Shown here in pieces: positions 45,536 through 54,636 of a DNA stretch of 64,000 nucleotides. Each line of letters opens with the position of its first letter. Positions within the stretch are counted from its first letter, which is position 1. The position numbers and the translations under genes were made by a program. The DNA lies in contig NZ_SJSM01000014.1 of the NCBI RefSeq assembly GCF_004331685.1, positions 1-64,000 on the forward strand. The letters are read 5' to 3'. This DNA comes from Pedobacter hiemivivus (lineage in GTDB: Bacteria; Bacteroidota; Bacteroidia; Sphingobacteriales; Sphingobacteriaceae). The notes beneath the pieces were generated by a model that had not been told where the DNA came from, made no database searches, and saw nothing but the letters and a program-made list of their open reading frames with translations.

Positions 45536-48500
45536 GTGAAAATTAAAAAACCTTTTGAAACTATGAAGTTAATGCTATACTTTTTAATAAAAGAATACTT
45601 TAATAAAATTAACATACAATACGCCATTATAACGCTACTCCTCGCATCTTTTTGCTCTTATAACGCATCTGCAAATCCAACCAGACAAAATATTGATGAG
45701 ATTCGCATTAGCTTAAAACTAACAAATACCGACCTAACCAGAGGGATCGGCATTTTAGAAGAAAAGGCTGGTTGTGCCATCAACTATAACCCGGCAATAT
45801 TTAAATCCGAACTACTAATCAGCATCGACACTAAAGAAATGCCTCTAGGTATTGTATTGAAAAAAATGCTGGAAGGAACTGGTGTAGCTTATAAAATCAA
45901 TGATCCTAAAACCATCTTGTTATATAAAGTGCCCGAACCGGTAAAACCGGGTAAAATCAGCGGCCGGATAATGGACGAGAAAGGTGAAGCTTTACCTGGC
46001 GCAGGAATTAAGATTATCGGACTGGAACGTTCTGTGAGCAGTGGTGTTGATGGTTCATTTAGCATAAATGCTGATCCAGGAACTTATACCCTAGAAATCA
46101 GCTATGTTAGTTATCAAACCAAACGAATTACGGGTGTAATTGTAAAAAGCGGACAGAATACAGCGCTAAACATCAGCATGAAACCAGCTTCGGCAACATT
46201 AAACGGAGTTGTAGTAACTGCGGATTATAAAAAGACTTCGGTAGAGGGCTTGTTGACCCGCCAGAAAAACGCATCAGAAATGACCAATGGCATTAGCGCC
46301 GAACAAATTGGCCGTACACCGGATAAGCACATCGGTGAGAGCTTAAAACGCATCAGCGGCGTTAGTACTATGGATAACAAGTTTGTGGTGGTACGTGGTA
46401 TTACAGCACGTTATAATGCTGCTGTATTAGATGGAACCGCCTTACCTAGTACTGAAGCCCAAAGTCGTAGCTTTTCTTTCGACATGATCCCTTCAAATCT
46501 GGTTGACAATGTAGTGGTGAGCAAAACCATTACCCCGGACATGAACACCAGTTTTGGTGGTGGATTGATCCAGATCAATACTAAGGATATGCCAACAGAG
46601 AACTTTACGAGTTTTTCTATTGGTACATCATACAATGATCAAACGACAGGAAAGCCTTTTTATAGTCACGAACGTGGTAAGTATGACTTCCTTGGTTTTG
46701 ACGATGGAAGGCGCAGTGCACCCGATAACTTGTTGATCACAGACCGTTCAGTTAGAGGCCCTGGAACCATCGGTGGATTTGAAACGATAACAGACCTGGA
46801 ATTTAGGCAACGTGTTAGCGAACAAAGTAAACGTTTTAAGCACGATAATTTTACGCTTTATCAAGCTCCTGCCATGCCCAATCAAAATTACCAGTTTACA
46901 ATGGGTAGGTTAATGTCATTAAAAGCAGATAAGCAATATAAACTAGGCTTTACAGGTGCTTTGAGTTACCGCAATACACAAAGCAATGTTGCTTTTGGTG
47001 ATTATCATAGAGGGAAATGGGCCAACGAATACAACAACAATGGTAATACTTATGGTTTCAATACCACTTGGGGTGCCTTGTTAAACATGGGCTTACAGCT
47101 AGGTCAACATCGTTTTAGCTTCCGTAATACTTACACCCGGGTGTTTGATAATGATCTGGTACGTACAGCAGGATTTTCTAGTGATCAAACTGACGAACTG
47201 ACTTCTCGCCCACCAACCATACGCGAGAATGACGACCCTACCTTTACAAGTCTGATGCAAAATAAACTAATGGGGCAGCATCAATTGGGCAAAGTAAAGC
47301 TGGAATGGGATGCTGCTAGAACAGCTATTAAACGTGAGGAAAAGGCTATAACAACTGCCGAGCAAGCACCTAAGTTGATTGATGGTAATTTCTTGTATTT
47401 GTATTATCCAGGAGTATACTCAGAGCCAAAGGCAGCGCCATTATCTAGCCAATACTCCAACAATAATGAAAGTCATTATACCTGGAATGTATCTGGAACG
47501 CTACCTTTTAATGTTTTTGGTTTACGCAATACCCTTAAAGCGGGTTTATATGGCAATCGTAAAAAAGGAGGCTTTGATTGGAAAATTGTGCCATTTACGA
47601 CCAGTTCTAACCAAATGGATCCAAAACTGGCATTCATTTCTATAGCCGACATGCAAAAACCAGAAAACATGCGTGTAGATGGTTACGGATTCCAAATGTG
47701 GTTTAATGATAAATACTCAGGAAAAAGTCGCAATGATGCTGGTTATTTAATGCTTGATAACCGATTAGGAGAAACATTACGCTTAGTATGGGGTGTACGT
47801 GGTGACTACTATAAATATACAGAAGGCAGTAACCCAATAATCCCTGGTAATCCAACCGTCTTTGAAGCTAAACATGATCCAGCTTTTAGATTGTTGCCAT
47901 CTGCCAATTTAACGTACAGCGTTACGCCTAAAATAAATGTACGAACGTCCTGGTCTATCGCTGTGGTACGCCCGGAATTGATGGACAATACCCAGTTTTA
48001 TCGCTATAGCCCCTATTTAGATGGCATGATCCACAATGTAGGTATTACAAGTACCAAGATCACTAGTTACGATGTTCGTGCGGAATGGTTCCCATCTTTA
48101 GGTGAAACATTCTCGGTAAGCGGATTTTACAAATACTTTGATAAACCGGTAGAACTTAGTCAGGCAGCCTCTTCAAATATCTATTACCAAATTTCAAATT
48201 CGGAATGGGCTAAAGTATATGGTTTGGAATTTGAAATGCGCAAAAGTCTGGACTTTATTGCCGAGAAAAAATGGCTAAGTGATTTGACTTTGTTTGGAAA
48301 TGCCACCTTGCAGAAATCTCAGGTAGAAGCCCAGTTCGACCCATTGGTTAAAACTGATGGCAAGATTATTTCGAAACTAAAACGTCCTATGTCGGGCCAA
48401 ACCCCATACCTAGTAAACATAGGCTTACAGTATCAGGCAACGCGTTTTGGCTTTAATGCTGTGTACAACAAAACCGGCATAAAAACTTACATCGTGGCCT

Positions 48501-48775
48501 CACAAGAAAGCCTGATTGACTATGAAGCACCGAGAAGTCAAACCGACGTCCAGATAAGCTACAAATGGTTAAAAAATAGAATGTTGGTTAAACTTAACGG
48601 GGGTAACTTATTTAATGAAGCTTCCTCTTTTTACAAAAACTCTCCAGATCCGGTCGAAGCTAAAAAGGAAGATTTCAAAGCCGGAACTTCAGATAAATAC
48701 GAGCCCGGAGAACAAAAAACATTTACCCGACGTTTTGGTCGCACATTTAGCTTACAGCTGAACTATAATTTTTAA
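45536..48775 (+). CDS. TonB-dependent receptor with STN signalling domain (FecA-like)
   Basis: This 1079-residue outer-membrane receptor can both import a ligand and signal to FecR. It has an N-terminal signal region to about 55, an STN domain at about 57-125 (ISLKLTNTDLTRGIGILEEKAGCAINY), a carboxypeptidase-regulatory-like domain at about 140-215, a plug at about 235-345 (SLKRISGVSTMDNKFVVVRG) and a large barrel ending RTFSLQLNYNF. The frame starts with GTG at 45536; an ATG at 45563 would shorten it by nine residues and is equally possible. It is not followed by a SusD gene but by a repeat lipoprotein, so its substrate is unknown. Confidence 0.9.
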   Translation: MKIKKPFETMKLMLYFLIKEYFNKINIQYAIITLLLASFCSYNASANPTRQNIDEIRISLKLTNTDLTRGIGILEEKAGCAINYNPAIFKSELLISIDTKEMPLGIVLKKMLEGTGVAYKINDPKTILLYKVPEPVKPGKISGRIMDEKGEALPGAGIKIIGLERSVSSGVDGSFSINADPGTYTLEISYVSYQTKRITGVIVKSGQNTALNISMKPASATLNGVVVTADYKKTSVEGLLTRQKNASEMTNGISAEQIGRTPDKHIGESLKRISGVSTMDNKFVVVRGITARYNAAVLDGTALPSTEAQSRSFSFDMIPSNLVDNVVVSKTITPDMNTSFGGGLIQINTKDMPTENFTSFSIGTSYNDQTTGKPFYSHERGKYDFLGFDDGRRSAPDNLLITDRSVRGPGTIGGFETITDLEFRQRVSEQSKRFKHDNFTLYQAPAMPNQNYQFTMGRLMSLKADKQYKLGFTGALSYRNTQSNVAFGDYHRGKWANEYNNNGNTYGFNTTWGALLNMGLQLGQHRFSFRNTYTRVFDNDLVRTAGFSSDQTDELTSRPPTIRENDDPTFTSLMQNKLMGQHQLGKVKLEWDAARTAIKREEKAITTAEQAPKLIDGNFLYLYYPGVYSEPKAAPLSSQYSNNNESHYTWNVSGTLPFNVFGLRNTLKAGLYGNRKKGGFDWKIVPFTTSSNQMDPKLAFISIADMQKPENMRVDGYGFQMWFNDKYSGKSRNDAGYLMLDNRLGETLRLVWGVRGDYYKYTEGSNPIIPGNPTVFEAKHDPAFRLLPSANLTYSVTPKINVRTSWSIAVVRPELMDNTQFYRYSPYLDGMIHNVGITSTKITSYDVRAEWFPSLGETFSVSGFYKYFDKPVELSQAASSNIYYQISNSEWAKVYGLEFEMRKSLDFIAEKKWLSDLTLFGNATLQKSQVEAQFDPLVKTDGKIISKLKRPMSGQTPYLVNIGLQYQATRFGFNAVYNKTGIKTYIVASQESLIDYEAPRSQTDVQISYKWLKNRMLVKLNGGNLFNEASSFYKNSPDPVEAKKEDFKAGTSDKYEPGEQKTFTRRFGRTFSLQLNYNF

Positions 48776-48801
48776 TCCTAAAACTGCATAAAATATTAAA
48801 T

Positions 48802-49887
48802 ATGAAACAGTTATTAAAAACCAATAAAATAACGCTTACTGTTGTTATTGCCATGATTTCATTCCTACTTTTCAGTTGTAAAAAACAAGAAAAGGTAGTT
48901 CCAGACCCACCTCATATCATCAAGTTAGAGATTAGAGGAAGTACGGTAAATGATACGCTCCAATTCGTAAAAAGCGGAAAAGTAATTGCTGAATCCGGAA
49001 AATCTGAAGGTGAATTTGGGATGAATCTTCTGCTTACATTAGATGAACCGGAAGCAGAAATACAAATCCGAAAAAAAGGACAAACAGACATTTTAGCCAC
49101 CAGAAAGATTGTAGCAGATAAATTTGAGCAGGTCATCAGATGTTACTATAATGGTGAAAAAGCTTATGATGAAACTATACTACTTAAGTTCAAGGGCTAT
49201 TCCGGTTCATCTACTCTTCAGGTACTGATGGATGGTCGAGTTATCTGCGAAGGTGGGAATTCTGTTTACTACTCACCATCTGAAGTCAATATAGGGTTTG
49301 AACCAAATCAGAAGCATCAGATACAAATCCGTAACAAGGCAACCAACGCCATACTATTGACAAAAGAGATTTCTGGGGGGGAGGCCATACAAAATTTAAG
49401 ATTCTACTTTGACGGTTTTAAAGTACATGAAAGCATCAATTTTCCCAAACCATCAAATCCAGCTAACATACTCTTTACCGCTAAATTCACAAGTGCTTTA
49501 GATGTATATAATGGTCCGATTGATATTGTATTTTTCAGCGGGATTTCGACAACAAAGCTTTATGAGCATACGGCCACCAACATCCGGATTGAAATTCCTA
49601 CTGACGGTAATTTTAGCCAGGCAATAGAATTACCTCCTGCAGAAAAAGGTATAACGTATTCTTATAAACTAGTTAAAAGAGGTACATTAAATGATTTGCC
49701 ATATATACTTACAAATGAACTTATGCCAATAAAACCTGAAAGTAGTTACAGAATAGTAGATTTTAGAGCAGGCTATACATTGATGGCCGATATTATGGAT
49801 CGTAAAAATGTCAGAACTTCCGGTATCACTAAGGGCACTAGTTTCAGCGTAATTGAAACAGATATTAAATTCTTTTTTGACAATTAA
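48802..49887 (+). CDS. Repeat-containing lipoprotein partner of the TonB receptor
   Basis: This 361-residue lipoprotein has a signal ending ISFLLFSC (Cys at about 26). I do not recognise the family. Two tandem beta-rich repeats are visible at about 42-120 and 128-207; each begins LEIRG or LKFKG, continues STLQF/STLQV, then (V/K)IQIR-type strands, and ends in RCYYNGEKAYDE or RFYFDGFKVHE. A third, different domain fills about 215-361. It follows the receptor by 26 bp and precedes a terminator, so it belongs to the sigma-regulated operon. It may be a surface ligand-binding partner in the place SusD takes elsewhere. Confidence 0.7.
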   Translation: MKQLLKTNKITLTVVIAMISFLLFSCKKQEKVVPDPPHIIKLEIRGSTVNDTLQFVKSGKVIAESGKSEGEFGMNLLLTLDEPEAEIQIRKKGQTDILATRKIVADKFEQVIRCYYNGEKAYDETILLKFKGYSGSSTLQVLMDGRVICEGGNSVYYSPSEVNIGFEPNQKHQIQIRNKATNAILLTKEISGGEAIQNLRFYFDGFKVHESINFPKPSNPANILFTAKFTSALDVYNGPIDIVFFSGISTTKLYEHTATNIRIEIPTDGNFSQAIELPPAEKGITYSYKLVKRGTLNDLPYILTNELMPIKPESSYRIVDFRAGYTLMADIMDRKNVRTSGITKGTSFSVIETDIKFFFDN

Positions 49888-49929
49888 TTTGTTGCTCAGT
49901 CTAAAAATCTGATGCTTTAATACAACAAT

Positions 49930-49992
49930 GAGGCTGTCCGAAAAGGTAAAAATGTGCTATTTTTCTACGTACCTTTTTAGACAGCCTCTTTT
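49930..49992 (+). terminator. Terminator of the sigma/FecR/receptor operon
   Basis: GAGGCTGTC pairs with GACAGCCTC, and inside that AAAAGGTA with TACCTTTT, separated by a 2x2 internal loop. Four T follow. It lies 42 bp past the lipoprotein stop. Confidence 0.85.
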
Positions 49993-50015
49993 AAATTCTA
50001 AATCACGTCTTGCTT

Positions 50016-50040
50016 ATTACTAATAATATTAGTAATTTTA
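50016..50040 (+). promoter_or_regulatory. Radical SAM gene promoter with a perfect 21-bp palindrome
   Basis: ATTACTAATA-A-TATTAGTAAT (50016-50036) is a perfect palindrome. A -7-like TAATTTTA (50033-50040) overlaps its right end, and the ATG follows at 50045. TTG lies about 20 bases upstream of the -7 box. A repressor dimer at the palindrome would block the spacer, and the message would be nearly leaderless. Confidence 0.55.
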
Positions 50041-50044
50041 GCTA

Positions 50045-51118
50045 ATGAATTTAGACGAGGAAAAACCGGACAATTACGTTAAAGGGCGCGGTGCACAGTT
50101 TAATCCGCACAACCGTTTCGCCAAAAACGACTATGTAAAAGAGCATGATGAGGGAATTGACGATTGGGAGGAGGAAGATCATAAGACTACTTTTATCCTC
50201 GGAAAATCTAAATCCATCGTTAACAAAGTAGATAGTCCTGATGTAGGCATGGCCTATTCCTTAAACCCTTATCAGGGCTGCGAACATGGTTGCACCTATT
50301 GCTATGCGCGCAATGCACATGAATATTGGGGCTTCAGTGCCGGACTCGATTTTGAGCGCAAGATCATCGTAAAAACAGATGCGCCAGCTTTATTTAAAAA
50401 GTTCCTGGAACGTAAAGCCTGGGATGCCTCAGTCATTTCCCTATCCGGCAATACCGATTGCTACCAACCTGCCGAACGGAAATTCAAGATCACCAGACAA
50501 TTGCTGGAAATTGCCTTGGAATACAAGCAACCCATTGGCATGATCACTAAAAATGCTTTGATATTAAGAGACATAGATCTACTGACTGAGCTAGCTAAGC
50601 AAAACCTCTGCATGGTATACGTTTCCATTAATAGCTTAAATGAGCAATTGCGCCAGAAAATGGAGCCCCGTACCACCACCGCAAAGCAACGTTTAAAGAT
50701 TGTTGAACAATTGAGTAATGCTGGGATTCCTATGGGCGTAATGGTTGCTCCGCTGGTACCAGGTCTAAGTGATCACGAAATCCCTGCTATTTTAAAAACC
50801 ATTGCCAATTGCGGAGCCATAGCGGCAGGTTATACAGTAGTGAGGCTAAATGGTGCCATTGGTGGAATATTTGAAGACTGGCTGCGTAAAAACTACCCTG
50901 ATCGCTTTGAAAAGGTATGGCATATGATTCAATCTTGCCATGGTGGTAATGTGAATGATAGCAGGTTTGGCGACAGAATGAGAGGTGATGGTAACATTGC
51001 CAAGCTCATCAAAGACAATTTTAAATTGCATTGCCGCATAAACCACCTTAACGAGCAAAAGATAGAACTAGACTCCAGCCTTTTCAAAGTGCCTAAAGTC
51101 CAACTATCATTTTTTTAA
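50045..51118 (+). CDS. Radical SAM protein, PA0069/SplB-like
   Basis: This 357-residue cytoplasmic iron-sulfur enzyme has the SAM cluster motif CEHGCTYC (Cys79, Cys83, Cys86) preceded by SLNPYQG. Family segments are ISLSGNTDCYQPAERKFKITR, PIGMITKNALILRD and APLVPGLSDHEIP. The group resembles DNA-photolesion lyase (SplB) in outline, but its real reaction is not known. The last 26 bases overlap the converging apbE gene. Confidence 0.9.
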   Translation: MNLDEEKPDNYVKGRGAQFNPHNRFAKNDYVKEHDEGIDDWEEEDHKTTFILGKSKSIVNKVDSPDVGMAYSLNPYQGCEHGCTYCYARNAHEYWGFSAGLDFERKIIVKTDAPALFKKFLERKAWDASVISLSGNTDCYQPAERKFKITRQLLEIALEYKQPIGMITKNALILRDIDLLTELAKQNLCMVYVSINSLNEQLRQKMEPRTTTAKQRLKIVEQLSNAGIPMGVMVAPLVPGLSDHEIPAILKTIANCGAIAAGYTVVRLNGAIGGIFEDWLRKNYPDRFEKVWHMIQSCHGGNVNDSRFGDRMRGDGNIAKLIKDNFKLHCRINHLNEQKIELDSSLFKVPKVQLSFF

Positions 51119-52094
51119 ACCCCTTTGTCAAGGTATCTGCTACACTTCCATCGCTTTTGTGATAAATGATATACGCTTCCAAATCTCTTTTTGATGCAAA
51201 ATCAAGCGCTTCATGAACACTCATCGCCATTAATGGGCTGTCATATCCATCAGCCGTAACCGCATCTTTAGCATAAACGGTTACGCTGATTAAAGAATTA
51301 TCCAAAGGGTAACCTGTTTTTGGGTCAATGAGGTGTGCTATTTTTTTCGCCCCTTTTTGCAGATACTTCCTGTAATTACCGGCAGTTGTGATTGCACCAC
51401 TGTTAATACTGATGACATGCCTGATCACAGGTTCCCCATTTGCTGATGTCGCCGGGCCTTCAATACCAATGCGCAATGCAGTGCCGTCAGGTTTAGGCCC
51501 CTTCATCCTCAGCTCCCCACCTATCTCTACCACAAAAGACGCAATGTCTTTTTTACTTAAATAATCAGCAACCGCGTCAACACTATAGCCTTGAGCTATC
51601 CCATTCAGATCTATCTTTACACAAGGTTTGCTTTTTTTAAGGTGATTCCCTTTTAAACTGAGGTTATTCATGCCTACACAATTAAGCAACTGTTTAACCT
51701 CCAGACTATCCGGAAACTTACTTATAGGCTTAGGACCAAAACCCCAGGCTTGCACCAAGGGAGCTACGGTTACATCAAACTTACCTTTGGTGGCTTTGTA
51801 AACGACAAAAGATTTGTGCATTACCGCAGCAAAGTGGGGATCCAGATCTAGCCCCTCAAGAGATTCATTGAACTTATTGATCAATGAATAAGGTTTATAA
51901 AGTGACATAGAAGAATCTATAACACTTAAAATACTATCTACCGATCGCTTAGTCACCACACTATCCCGGGCAAAATATTTAACCGTATAATCTGTCCCCT
52001 GCGCATAACCACGAATGGTAAATTCCTGCTGATCTTTTCCCTTAAAAAGGAAAGAGATCAGCAGGGGAAATATCAATAAAATATACTTAACCAA
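51093..52094 (-). CDS. apbE: FAD:protein FMN transferase (ApbE-like)
   Basis: This 333-residue flavin transferase attaches FMN to Thr of exported flavoproteins. It has a signal-anchor-like N-terminus (about 1-16). Motifs include IDSSMSLYKPYSLINKFNES near 62, DLNGIAQGYSVDAVADYL near 165, VEIGGELRMKG near 190, GAITTAGNYRKY near 230 and HLIDPKTGYPL near 249, then the metal-binding AVTADGYDSPLMAM. The start is TTG at 52094, one base after the Gfo/Idh stop codon; an in-frame stop upstream leaves no ATG or GTG. It is last of the three-gene SUMF1-Gfo/Idh-apbE unit. Confidence 0.92.
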   Translation of the reverse strand: MVKYILLIFPLLISFLFKGKDQQEFTIRGYAQGTDYTVKYFARDSVVTKRSVDSILSVIDSSMSLYKPYSLINKFNESLEGLDLDPHFAAVMHKSFVVYKATKGKFDVTVAPLVQAWGFGPKPISKFPDSLEVKQLLNCVGMNNLSLKGNHLKKSKPCVKIDLNGIAQGYSVDAVADYLSKKDIASFVVEIGGELRMKGPKPDGTALRIGIEGPATSANGEPVIRHVISINSGAITTAGNYRKYLQKGAKKIAHLIDPKTGYPLDNSLISVTVYAKDAVTADGYDSPLMAMSVHEALDFASKRDLEAYIIYHKSDGSVADTLTKGFKKMIVGL

Positions 52095-52095
52095 T

Positions 52096-53415
52096 TTAAA
52101 TCACCTTTGTTTTACCTGGAGTAGGAATTGGATAAAGGCCATTTGCATCAGGCATCAGCTTTGGATTAGCATCCCAACTCAACTGATCCGGAAACAAACT
52201 GTTATCCGCTTTTAAAGCATCATCCCATTTAATCACCTGCCCAGAATAAGTAGCATACCGACCAATTATTGCCGTAAAGCAACTCTTCGCCGCACGTTCT
52301 GCATCCTGAAATTTAAACTGCCCCTTGCTGATTGCTTCAAACAACTCATCATGTTCAGTTTGGTAAGGATTAGCATTACCCTTGGTAGGATGATTAAATA
52401 TTTGCTTGCCTTTACTATCCCATAGTACACCATTATGACCTGCCGACAAATAAGTACGGCCTTTAGTCCCCTGGAATGTTTCATCAACCCGGTTTGCAGT
52501 ACCCTCATAATGGCGGCACTGACTATAAATCACCGCACCATCGGCATAAGTAAGCTCTACCGCATGATTATCGTAAATCTCACCATAATCTTTACCTGTT
52601 CTCCAGGCGCGACTACCTGTCCCCTGTATCGAAACTGGATAAGCATTTTTAACCCAGTTGGCAATATCTATATTATGCACGTGCTGTTCTACAATGTGAT
52701 CCCCACATAACCAGTTAAAATAATACCAGTTACGCATTTGGTATTCCATTTCCGTTTGGTTGGGCTGACGTTTTTTTACCCAAACCCCACCACTATTCCA
52801 ATACACCTGTCCACCAACAATATCACCTATAGCACCGTCCTCAATGCGTTTTAAGGTTTCCCTGTAATTCGCTTGGTACCTGCGCTGCAAGCCAACTACC
52901 ACGTTTAATTTTTTCTGTTTCGCCAATTCAGCGGCAGCCAATACCTTACGGATTCCTGGCGCATCAACAGCTACAGGCTTCTCCATAAACACGTGTTTAC
53001 CTTGTTTTACGGCCTCTTCAAAGTGCATTGGCCTAAATCCTGGAGGCGTTACCAATAAAACCACATCCGCAAGCGCAATTGCTTTAGCATAACCATCAAA
53101 ACCTACGAATCTGCGGTCCTGAGGTACATCAACTTTATCTTTAAACCGTTCCGAGAGCTTCTGATAACTGCTGTTCAATCGGTCTTCAAAAGCATCAGCC
53201 ATGGCTACCAACTTTAAATTCTGCTTCGTACTTAAAGCCTGAAAAGCAGCGCCTGTACCCCTATCTCCGCAGCCAATTAAAGCTATTTTAATGGTATCAT
53301 CAGTTGATGAATGTCCACCTGCAAAAGCAAACTGGTTTAACATTATTCCACCTGCAACCAGGGCTGAGGCTTTTAAAAATTCGCGACGTTTATCGCGTAG
53401 TTCTTCATTGTTCAT
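52096..53415 (-). CDS. Gfo/Idh/MocA-family oxidoreductase, probably exported
   Basis: This 439-residue NAD(P)-dependent sugar oxidoreductase-type protein has a Tat-like N-terminus (RDKRREFLKASALVAGGIML, 7-26). The Rossmann fold opens IALIGCGDRGTGAA near 44, with the family EKP motif in VFMEKPVAVDAPG near 140. The C-terminal domain has GDHIVEQHVHNIDIANWV near 235. Export of such enzymes with bound cofactor is common in Bacteroidota. The substrate is unknown; it lies one base before the apbE start and 42 bp after the SUMF1 gene. Confidence 0.9.
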   Translation of the reverse strand: MNNEELRDKRREFLKASALVAGGIMLNQFAFAGGHSSTDDTIKIALIGCGDRGTGAAFQALSTKQNLKLVAMADAFEDRLNSSYQKLSERFKDKVDVPQDRRFVGFDGYAKAIALADVVLLVTPPGFRPMHFEEAVKQGKHVFMEKPVAVDAPGIRKVLAAAELAKQKKLNVVVGLQRRYQANYRETLKRIEDGAIGDIVGGQVYWNSGGVWVKKRQPNQTEMEYQMRNWYYFNWLCGDHIVEQHVHNIDIANWVKNAYPVSIQGTGSRAWRTGKDYGEIYDNHAVELTYADGAVIYSQCRHYEGTANRVDETFQGTKGRTYLSAGHNGVLWDSKGKQIFNHPTKGNANPYQTEHDELFEAISKGQFKFQDAERAAKSCFTAIIGRYATYSGQVIKWDDALKADNSLFPDQLSWDANPKLMPDANGLYPIPTPGKTKVI

Positions 53416-53457
53416 GTTCGATTGATATTTGGTTCTTTGGTTTGTGAGTTTTTGCTT

Positions 53458-54423
53458 TTAATAATCCGCAATCGGAGCCCTGTTGTAATAGGCATCAATA
53501 TCTGCTTTTGATGGTGTTTTTACAGGTCTTACCAATCGCATACCGATAAATGGAGCTTCTGGAAACCACCAATTACTTTTAGGAATCTGAGGATCCAGTT
53601 GTTTCCAAACAGGATCAGAAGCCATTCTAGCCGCTGAGCGTAATTCTTTAGCCTGATCATCATACGATCCCCCTCGAATTACATTTGCATACAACTTATC
53701 AGGAACAGAAAGCGGGTTAATGGCTTTATCTCCTTTCACTGTAGCATAAAAATCCGCTTTATATTGATCGTAAGTCCATTCCGCTACATTGCCATACATA
53801 TCATACAAACCCCATTGGTTAGGCTTCTTTTGTCCTACTGGGTGTGTTTTATCTTCGCTGTTGGCTTTATACCAGGCATATTCCTTCAATTGAGTCGCAT
53901 CATCTCCAAAAGCATACTCAGTTGCATTACCTGCACGACTTGCATACTCCCATTCAGCTTCCGTTGGCAAGCGATAAAATTCGCCTGTGCGGGCATACAA
54001 CCATTTGCAAAATTGAATGGCATTATAATGAGTCATGGCAAGTGCTGGGTGATTCTCCTTGCCCATGCCAAAGGTCATGTCCAGATAAGGTTTTGTTGGT
54101 CGGGTAACTGCATCTACATTGGCTGGTACTACACCAATACTGTGTGTGGTTTCGTAATCTTTATATAAAAAAGGCTCGTAAATATCCCAGGTAACTTCGA
54201 CAGCGCCCATCCAAAAAGGCTCGAGTTTAACCGTATGAACAGGCTGTTCATCACCTTTACCTTTTTTACTGCCCATCGAAAACTCACCAGCGGGAATAGC
54301 TTTCATTTCAAAGCTCAATTTTGTGCCGTTGATTTGTTGTGTGTAGGCCTCCTGCTTTTCCTGCGAAGATGCCTTAAAGGCAAATAAAATCAGGGGCAAT
54401 GCCAATGATAATTTAAACTTCAT
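53458..54423 (-). CDS. SUMF1/FGE-domain secreted protein
   Basis: This 321-residue protein has a signal peptide (about 1-20, FKASSQ) and a formylglycine-generating-enzyme-like fold. Landmarks are AIPAGEFSMGSKKGKGDEQPVHTVKLEPFWMGAVEVTWDIYEPF near 42-85, LPTEAEWEYASRAG near 157, WGLYDMYGNVAEWTYD near 203 and NVIRGGSYDD near 248. It lacks an obvious reactive Cys pair, so it is more likely a sugar- or protein-binding member than a sulfatase-activating enzyme. It starts the operon with Gfo/Idh and apbE. Confidence 0.85.
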   Translation of the reverse strand: MKFKLSLALPLILFAFKASSQEKQEAYTQQINGTKLSFEMKAIPAGEFSMGSKKGKGDEQPVHTVKLEPFWMGAVEVTWDIYEPFLYKDYETTHSIGVVPANVDAVTRPTKPYLDMTFGMGKENHPALAMTHYNAIQFCKWLYARTGEFYRLPTEAEWEYASRAGNATEYAFGDDATQLKEYAWYKANSEDKTHPVGQKKPNQWGLYDMYGNVAEWTYDQYKADFYATVKGDKAINPLSVPDKLYANVIRGGSYDDQAKELRSAARMASDPVWKQLDPQIPKSNWWFPEAPFIGMRLVRPVKTPSKADIDAYYNRAPIADY

Positions 54424-54452
54424 TGATAATAATTTTGATACTATTGATATTT

Positions 54453-54481
54453 CAAACTAATCTATTTCTATCTAAAATAGA
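54453..54481 (-). promoter_or_regulatory. SUMF1 operon promoter region with palindrome
   Basis: On the minus strand TTAGTTTG (54460-54453) is close to the -7 consensus. The 21 bases directly upstream (54461-54481) have arms TCTATTT and AAATAGA. No -33 box could be placed confidently. An operator in the spacer is possible. Confidence 0.35.
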
Positions 54482-54581
54482 GGCATTTATCTTAATAACC
54501 AAAATCTTCTGACGCATAATTTCACAAAATGTGTAAAAAGCACACTAAGTTGCCAATATTGACTAAAATCTGGTCAAATAA

Positions 54582-54616
54582 AAAACCCTGATCAGCTTAT
54601 CGCTCATCAGGGTTTT
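54582..54616 (-). terminator. Rho-independent terminator of clpC
   Basis: AAAACCCTGAT pairs with ATCAGGGTTTT (11 bp) around a 13-base loop. On the minus strand a T-rich tract follows. It lies 21 bp after the clpC stop codon. Confidence 0.9.
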
Positions 54617-54636
54617 CCGCTATACCATCCCAGGTA

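Noticed and set aside
49375..49381. Run of seven G in the lipoprotein gene as a phase-variation tract
   Set aside because: Too short to be convincing, and the frame is intact; a similar G6 run near 45395 is simply coding for Trp-Gly-Glu.
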